A DNA stretch of 64,000 nt from Diospyros lotus (Eukaryota > Streptophyta > Magnoliopsida > Ericales > Ebenaceae), in the NCBI RefSeq assembly GCF_014633365.1, contig NC_068342.1, positions 3,830,622 to 3,894,621 of the forward strand. Reading direction: 5' to 3'. The translations under genes and the position numbers were made by a program. The notes under the pieces are model-generated. The model searched no databases and was not told where the DNA came from. It saw only the letters and a program-made list of their open reading frames with translations. Positions 56,299 to 64,000 of the stretch are shown piece after piece (positions within the stretch are counted from its first letter, which is position 1; every line of letters starts with the position of its first letter).

Positions 56299-59200
56299 CT
56301 TCGGGGCTCGAGCTGGGGTGATCGATGGAATGCAGGGTACATAAAAGAGGACCCATGGCGAGGGACAATTGTTTCTCACTGAGTTAGGGTTTTGGGAACT
56401 CGGTTGGGTTAACTCAGTCTAGAATTGCAAACTCAGCCGTGACCGTACGGATCATCTTTCACTGCTTCAAGTAAAATGTATTATTTTTATTAGTCAAATA
56501 TTATTTAAAATTTGAAATAATAATTTTATTCTTGTAATAAAAATAATTTATAATTTTAAAAAATAATTAAGAAAAATAGTAATGACCGATTGTTGGTCAT
56601 GGGCTACCATTAATGTCGTCATTCCATCTTTAAAAATATAAATGGAGAGAAAATAAAATAAAAACATAAAATTTATAAAAACAATATTGCCCTAGTATCA
56701 AATCTAAAATAACAAGATCCAAATATGAGAACCTTTCTCGATTAGGGTTTCAAAATTTAAAATTGCGATCTAAAACCCAAATGACTAAAAATGCACAAAA
56801 TTAAAAAAATATTTAAATTTTCATATATAATCTAGACAAACTTGGTCATCGCATCAAATATAAAACAATAAGATTCAAATATAAGAACCCTTCTCAATTA
56901 GGGTTTCAAGACTTGGAAATCTGATCTAGAACCCAAATGACTAAAATTGCACAAAATCAAAAAAACAAGGAAAATATTTAGAATCGTGATCTAGAATCCT
57001 GATAAAGTTGGACATCACATCAAAATTGAAATAACATTATTCAAATATAGGAACCCTTCCCGATTAGGGTTTCAAGATTTAGAATCTTGATATATAACCT
57101 ATATGACAAAATAAATGCACAAAATCAACAAAAACAAACATTTTGCGAATTAGGTTTTAGTACTTCGAAATCTTTATGGGTTTGATGAAACTCATACACA
57201 CTTTGGTTCACAAAAATCATAACAAGAAAAGAGATAAAGGGGAAAGAAATAAGGGAAAAACTCACCGAGACGATGACGAGTAGCAGCGGTGAAACGAGCG
57301 ACTGAGAAAGACAAATAATAGAAAAGGCAAAGAAAGAGATAATGAGATATTTATATACAAGTTAACTAGAGTTAATTTGGCTATTCTATAATGTTTAACT
57401 AGGGTTAATTAACTGTAAGAGAATTATTACAATAAAACATTACACTCTAAGGGTAGTCATATTTTTTCAAATGTTAAAAGATAATTATTGCAATTATTCT
57501 AAATATTAGGAGTACCGCTTGTAATGTTTTCTTCGTGGTTATATATTTATGATAAATTACGCATTAATATCTTTGAGGTTTAGTAAAAATGTACAAATAC
57601 CTCTAACTTAATAAAAATTGCATAAATCCTCTTTATGAGTTATGCATCACTTTTTCCTATTGTAAAAAAAGTCCTATTTGGTTAGATTTTATAGTCCTAA
57701 ATAATAGACCCATTGCAAAAAAATCTAAAATACTATTATATTGGTTTTAATAATTATAATGGTATTTTCTAATGTATGAAAATGTCGAAATAATGTTGTT
57801 TTGGTATTTTGAAAACATTTTGTACCCTAAAACCTCAAAAAACACAACAAAAAAAAATGTTTAAGGGCATTTTTATAAATTTAAAAACATTTTAACCTAT
57901 TTTATGATTTTTGAAAAAAAAATAAAAACACATTTCATGTATTTAGCGACCATGTTAAGGATGAAATGTTTTTCATCTTTAACTATGATTCTAGTTTAAA
58001 CTCGAATCTTGTTATTCATTATTCATTGTATTATATTTAATTTTTATATTTTGATTTATTATTTATTTATTTTATTTATTAACTCATGATTCATAGATAA
58101 TATAATTTTTGTTTATATTTATTTAAATTAATGATAGAATTTATTTTTATGTTTAATTAAATAATTATTTTTATAATATGTACATTAAAAATTATATTTA
58201 TAAAAAAAACCTCTCTATATATATTTTTATATTTTTCCCCTAAATATCTATTTTCTACATAAAGTCAATATAAAGGCATTTTTTATTACCATTTAAAATT
58301 ATGTAATAGGACAAAATAGCATTATTCATAATAGACAATGATTAATAAATTTTGTAAATATTTAAAATACCCTTAAACCTTTTTTTCTCCTTATTTCTCT
58401 ACCATTGGCATGTGAAATTATCCAAAAAAGATTATAATTAAATGAATAAATGATGATTCTAAATTACTTAAAAGATTTTTTATGGTAAAGTAACGGAATA
58501 AAATCTTATTTGATGACACGTGGTCCATGTACGTTGCCATGTTATCACATGATAACATATCACTGCCACCTCACTCGATGACACGTCACTCAGCTAGTGT
58601 CACGCCCCTAAACTGGATCTAGCTACCTAGAGTTGACTTGAGCTATAGTGAGTTGGAATGAGTTACCTTAAGCTACTATAAGTTATTCAAAACTCACATT
58701 GAGCTCTCTCTAACTATCTTGCAAGCACACTGTTGCTAAGTTTCAATTTATAATATATCTAATCATGTTTAACTTGTGTGTACACAAGTATTTGTTCAAA
58801 TTTTAATATTACTTTTCAACGACGAGCCATTTGCACTTATCATTATTCAAATACACATTAAATAAACTCTAAATATATCTTATTATATACGAAACTCCAC
58901 GTGTCGAACAAACTAATAAAAATAAACAAATTTATACTCTTAAAATGTTTGATTTCTAATAACCAATATAAAGATGAAACTCAATACGAAATTCCATACT
59001 TCTCAACCATTTTTCTTTGTTTTAACGATGATTGAAATTTGGCTTAATACATTTGGTGTTATCTTAATAATTAAAAAAATATAATATTTAATTTTGTATT
59101 TATATGAAATGCAAAGATTTAATATTTTAATTATTAAAAATTATTACTTTAGATTCTTATTGTGATGAAATATTAGTACATATATGAATACATATGTTTT

Positions 59201-60300
59201 CATGAGTAATACATGGTGTAAATGACTAGTTGGTAATATTTGAATAGATTAACTGATTATTGTACACTATTAATAATTAAAAAATATGATATTTAATCCA
59301 TAATGTACAAAAAAAATATAAATTTTATATCTCAACTATTAAAATTGTTATTTTAAATCCTTACCTCAAATAAGAGTAACTAAAATTATTATACACACCA
59401 CGTAAAACATACACATAAAAAAAAGAAAGTGACGTGTTATACAAAATTTACATTAGCGAGACACATCAAATTTAAATTTACTTTAACGAGGAAAAGATCA
59501 AATTACTCGTAAATTAAAAAAAATCTTAAATCCCAAATATCTAAATTACTAACATAAAAAATGCTACTTTATTCTATTATCAAACACAAATATAACATAA
59601 GTAATGCCTATCATTTGTCGTAGTTGCACTCAATTCCATCACTTTCTTTGTTTATATCCTCTTTTGTGTCTTAGAATAAGCACTTAAAACAACAATTTTT
59701 AATATTTGAGATACGAAATCTTAAAAGTTTGCACATTAAAAATTAAATGTTATATTTTTTAATTATTAAGAGAACATAACAAATCAATTAATCTATTAAA
59801 ATATTGTTAATCGGTCATTCACATAGTGTGCCAATTATAGAAATAGGTGTATTCAAACACATATAAATATTTCGTCATGATAAAAATTTAAAATAATAAT
59901 TTTTAATAATTAAAATACTTAATGTTGGTATTTTATACATTAAAAATTAAACAATTATATATATATATTTTTTTTTATTCCCCTCAAGTGTCTGCCCGAC
60001 TAATCCCCAGATAGTGACCTTCCCCTTGATGCATCTCTACGTTAATTCAGATGCGGATAATAGTTTATATACATCTAAAATTTGACATTCAATATAATAT
60101 ATGTATAATTTAAATATTAATATTTAACATAAAATTTTAAATAATTTATCACTGCATCATGTGCGTGAAGAAACGGCTATATATTTTTTAGTCAATAAAA
60201 AAGTGTAAGCGTAAATCAGAACGATGTAACTTGGGCCCAGTCGCAAAAGTCCCCAAAGCATCGGTCAGCAGTGATGAGGACCGAAGAAGAAGCTCTTCCT
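56299..60300. other. Divergent intergenic region between CDC48C and Cu/Zn SOD
   Basis: The two genes are head to head, so both promoters lie here. Besides the tandem repeat at 56694-57150 it is AT-rich with no gene. Near 58530-58550 GTTATCA-ca-TGATAAC is a small inverted repeat, and GATGACACGT occurs twice nearby (58503 and 58577). Confidence 0.55.
56694..57150. repeat. Three tandem copies of a roughly 155-bp unit
   Basis: Each unit has ATCAAAT/ATYRAAA, then CAAATATRRGAACC, GATTAGGGTTTCAA and TGCACAAAATCAA at similar spacing. Units start near 56694, 56847 and 57009. Divergence is moderate. Confidence 0.75.
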
Positions 60301-61736
60301 TTGTCCTTCTCTTCCTTAAACATTGACACGTAGGCACGCACCCAGCGACACTAAGCAAACTCTAGAGCCATCTCCTCTCTCTCACTCTCTTATATCGTCA
60401 CCCACCTCTGTTTTTCTCCATTTCCTCCACGATCATCCCTTTCCCTCTTCCCACGTCTGTGTCCAGGTGAACTCCTTGATCCTCCTCCACCTCCTCTCTT
60501 ATTTTCGCTCTCTGGAGCATTAATTTGGGCCTTTCCCCTCAGATTACGTATTTAGTTTCCCAATCAATCGTGAATTTTCCTTGATATGTTTGGTATATAT
60601 GCATTGTATGGTGCAGTTGACGATGCTCGATTCCTTTGGGCTCTTCACTCGAGTTTTCTTTCTTCTTTTTTATTTTCTGTTTCTCAAGTGAGCCATTGTT
60701 TGCAGATATAACCAGTTGTGAATTAACCATTTGGGGTTACCTTACGTTTGGTTGTTAAGAGGAGCAAGGAAGACAAGAGCTAAATAGATTGAGCAAAATA
60801 GTTGATCTTTGTGCGTTGTGCCGTGAAAATATACTTGTTTTTTTTTTTTTAACAGTGACTCTGCTCGTGTTATTCTTCTTCCTAACACTTGTGGTTTCTA
60901 TGGGTTCTGAACAATTGCTTAGAGTTTGCTCAAGTGTACAGTTCTTTCCATATCTGATGTTATTTTTATTTGTTGCAGCTAATTGTAAGAGGGCCATCTT
61001 CAATAGACTTGGTATTGCTACTTGAATTACTAGAGATCTTGTTGACAATCTTATGAATGTATAAGTTTTTAGGGAAGATTAGACACCGTGTATCAGATTC
61101 AGTGTACTTATATGAGCTGAGCTGAGCCCTTGCCGTTTGTTTGTCACTGTAAGCTTTGACCCTTCTTTAGCTGAAAAATTGTTAGAATCAACAAGCAGGC
61201 GAAGACTAATCTGTATTTCATTATACCGCGAGTTTTTAAACTCCAACCTTCTCTGAAAAAGGAAAATATTGTTGTGTACATACTCATAAGTTTTGGAGGC
61301 TAATCTTCTCATTGATTTGCCTAAAAGAGAAGACTCACCTTGTTATATTGGTAAAGATAATCTAATTCAGTTGGAGCTTCCCAACAAGGCGTAACATGTA
61401 TGAACTAGACCTCATTCCTGGGGAAAATATGACTGGGATTGACCACTTAATTCTGTGTTTCCTGCCTTCCTGCTTTGAACTACATTTTCTGTGTCAAACG
61501 GGCAATTAAATCATTAACACCTGCCCTGAAAATATGTCAATTGTTTCGATGCGCATAGTCTCTCTTATGATTTATGTTCTTAACTAGGCCTTGTATATTT
61601 TCTTGGTTTATGCCCATTATTTCTTGCGGTCAACAAGTTTCCAGTCTTCCTCGTGCTTGGTGCTTCTCTAATTGGTGTTTTCTGAATTCACTAATTGCCT
61701 TTCTCTATCATGTTCTTAGATCTCAGTCATAGGACA
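60301..61736 (+). promoter_or_regulatory. Cu/Zn SOD leader: 5' UTR exon, leader intron
   Basis: A pyrimidine-rich leader (CTCTCTCTCACTCTC near 60375) ends at a plausible donor, TGTGTCCAG/GTGAAC (60466/60467). A plausible acceptor, TGTTCTTAG at 61719, leaves 17 bases before the ATG. A 5' UTR intron is common in plant cytosolic SOD genes. The transcription start is not fixed. Confidence 0.55.
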
Positions 61737-64000
61737 ATGGGGAAGGCTGTTGCTGTCCTTTGCAGTAATGAAGGGGTGACTGGAACCATCTACTTTGCCC
61801 AAGAAGGAGATGGTAATAGAAGTTTATTCATCTGCATGTGTAGAATAGTTCAATATAATGCTTTTTTATTGTGCAACTTAGTTCTTAATGTAAGCATATT
61901 TGCAGGGCCAACTACTGTCACTGGAAACATTTCTGGTCTTAAGCCTGGGCTGCATGGTTTTCACGTCCATGCCCTTGGTGATACGACAAATGGCTGCATG
62001 TCAACTGGTATTATTTTGAGTCCAGGCTTATTTTGCTTTTATTCTCACTCTTAATTGTTTCTGTGAATTGTTATCATTAATGCTTTTTGCCAGAATCTTA
62101 GAGTTACTATTCACTTCTTGTTTTACTTAATAGTTGTGCTGAGAAAATTTGATATTTTTGAATCATTATTCAGGACCACATTTCAATCCCTATGACAAAG
62201 AACATGGTGCTCCCGAAGATGAAAATCGCCATGCTGGTGATTTGGGTAACGTGGCAGCTGGTGCTGATGGTATGCACTATGCACTATGCTTTTACTATAA
62301 TCCATGCTTGATTTTTGCTGATGAACAGAACAAAAATAAGTTCCTATTTATCATCTAGGAACAAGAAGATTTAGTCAGAACAAGAAGATCTTTGCTGATG
62401 AACAGAACAAAAGATAGGGCTTTGGATTCTCACCACTTTTTATTCCATTCCATTACTATTGTCTCTCTCAAACTGGGATTACACTCTTCTATCCATTTCC
62501 ATTCCATCCCCCTCTCCCAAATGTATTCTAAGGGTAGATCTAGTATGCTCAGGATTTCTGAAATTAGTATCTCAAGGGTGGATTAGCTTGCTTATGATTT
62601 TTTATAGTTGTCCTAATATATTTCCTGTATTTCCGTGGTTTAGGTACTGCTGGTGTTGCAGTTATTGACAAGCAGGCGAGTGAACGCATATTGTTGTTAT
62701 TATTATCAGTTAAATTGTTATTTCTATATGTAAAGACATGGCATTATGGACGATCCACCTTCTAAGTTTTTGGCATATGCTTGCAGATTCCTCTTGCTGG
62801 ACCAAATTCCATTATTGGAAGGGCTGTTGTTGTCCATGTGGATCCTGATGATCTTGGCAGGGGTATGGCTGAAAATTTTGAAACCGAAGCTTATTCTTCA
62901 CTTGTTTTGTTATATGACTTCCTTTTGAACTCCGCCTTCATAAAGTTTTCCGGTTTTACATCTTTTGATCATTTTTCTTTCTTCTTTTCGGAGTTAAATG
63001 TTGCAATAGTGTACATCACCAACCATGGGTGTTCTTTTATGTTTCTATGGTTGCTTGAGTTATTCGGTTGTTAGAGATGCTTGAAGCTATTCATCTCAAA
63101 TCTACCCATCAGCTAAAAAGGGGAAATGGTATTAGCTTAGAAGTTAGGAACTGTTTGACAGAGCCTTCACATTTCGTTTTCAGTTTTGGTTTTCATTTTT
63201 TTTTTCCAGTGTCCACTCTTCATTTTTCAACTAAAATAAATGAAGCTTAGCATGTTGTTTGATAACTTCATCTCATTTTTAGCTTTGCTTTGAGCTTTCA
63301 TTTTCTTCTTCTTCTTCTTCCCCCTCCCGACTACCACCGACTAGGGTTGCCAAGCTCCCAGAGTAGATCTTCCTCGGTTCAACGACCCTCCTTTTGCTCT
63401 GAAAACATCCACTGACGTTACCTTTCTTCCCTGATCAGGTGGACATGAGTTAAGCAAAAGCACTGGCAATGCTGGTGGCAGGGTTGCCTGTGGTAAGCAA
63501 GTTCTCTTTTCTCTTCTCATTTCTGTGCTGCCTTGTGTTATCTGTCGGCAGAAATTTTCATATGAGAAAGAATTAGGACTAATTTTTTTCGCGAATTAAT
63601 CAGTTGAGAGACCAAAATAACAAAAATACCCCTGCTTTGATCCTTAACAATCACTCTCGGCCCGGCCAGTGAATTTGTTAAAAATAGGCTCTTTGTAATA
63701 GACAGGCAAGGGTTGAGGTTGTATGTAAAAGACGACCCTCTCCTGAACTTGCAAAGCAAGGAGTCTCGTCCACTGTCGAGATGGGGTTGGATATTTTGAG
63801 TTTGTTTAGGTTCAATATTAAGTTATATATATATGGTTACAGGATGCTTCATGGTTATCAAATGTTGTGGAGAACAAGAGAGCAGAGATTGTTTCTGTCT
63901 TCTTTCCTCCCCCTGTCTGTGTTAGTTCTTTAGCTTTAGCCTCTAGTTCTGCATCCTCTAATCTAATGATTGATTCACTTTCACTTGCATGCAGGTGTTA
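61737..64000 (+). CDS. CSD1: Cytosolic Cu/Zn superoxide dismutase, last exon cut by window end
   Basis: Converts superoxide to oxygen and hydrogen peroxide. Coding exons: 61737-61812, 61906-62007, 62174-62269, 62644-62675, 62787-62862, 63439-63492, and the first bases of the next from 63995. The protein starts [17 protein letters not shown], with no transit peptide, so cytosolic. Copper/zinc ligands are all present: [32 protein letters not shown] and VVVHVDPDD (usually VHADPDD). Cys in TNGC and RVACG should form the structural disulphide. About 145 of an expected 152 residues are visible. The donor after exon IDKQ reads CAG/GCGAGT, a GC-AG intron; every other junction is GT-AG. It lacks the C-terminal extension information needed to exclude a peroxisomal isoform, but the N-terminus fits CSD1. 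Confidence 0.95.
62863..63438 (+). other. SOD intron, nothing recognised
   Basis: About 575 bp intron with a CTT-rich microsatellite near 63300-63320. No gene or element ends seen. Confidence 0.6.
63493..63994 (+). other. SOD intron before the final exon
   Basis: About 500 bp, with a short AT repeat near 63825. It ends in a good acceptor, TTGCATGCAG. Nothing else seen. Confidence 0.6.

Noticed and set aside
61770..61790. AAGGGGTGAC in the first SOD exon looks like part of a miR398 target site
   Set aside because: Only the part pairing with the miRNA 3' end matches; the seed-pairing side does not. It is explained by the coding sequence EGVTG.

Overview
The window is nuclear DNA from a flowering plant, most likely a woody eudicot. 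It is AT-rich, has short exons with GT-AG introns, and carries typical plant retrotransposons, MITEs and a tRNA-derived SINE. The species cannot be named from the sequence.

Host genes: (1) bases 1-83, minus strand, the edge of a FAR1/FRS-type gene that leaves the window; (2) 2714-22252, minus, a complete 16-exon BONZAI/copine gene (594 codons, all splice junctions in frame); (3) 46759-56298, minus, a complete 10-exon CDC48C/NVL-type double AAA ATPase (846 aa); (4) about 60300-64000, plus, a cytosolic Cu/Zn superoxide dismutase missing only its last exon.

Mobile DNA: the BONZAI gene is long because of insertions. Intron 7 holds a degenerate Copia element (6922-12380, TSD ATAAG), which itself carries a 335-bp TRIM element with a perfect CTACT TSD. 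Intron 1 holds a nest: an outer hAT-like element (15569-21116), an inner hAT-like element (15732-20640) and an internally deleted chromovirus (16565-20466). A probable Copia solo LTR lies nearby. The 22.9-29.8 kb and 43.5-46.8 kb intergenic regions contain MITEs, LTR debris, a degenerate GTCGAC tandem repeat and a SINE.

The most striking object is a 13.7-kb, recently inserted Athila-like Ty3/gypsy element (29812-43536) with 2-kb LTRs, a tRNA-Asp primer site and a near-complete gag-pol. Where Athila elements usually have an env-like ORF, it carries two other intact ORFs. One is a 181-aa basic, cysteine-rich protein. The other is a 219-aa intronless LONELY GUY (LOG) cytokinin-activating enzyme homologue that keeps the PGGxGTxxE motif. 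The two ORFs are bracketed by repeated polypurine-tract-like blocks, with a splice-acceptor-like site before LOG and a poly(A) run after it. This looks like a retrotransposon that captured a hormone-activation gene. Its own pol has a one-base frameshift and a changed RNase H catalytic residue, so this copy probably depends on others for movement.
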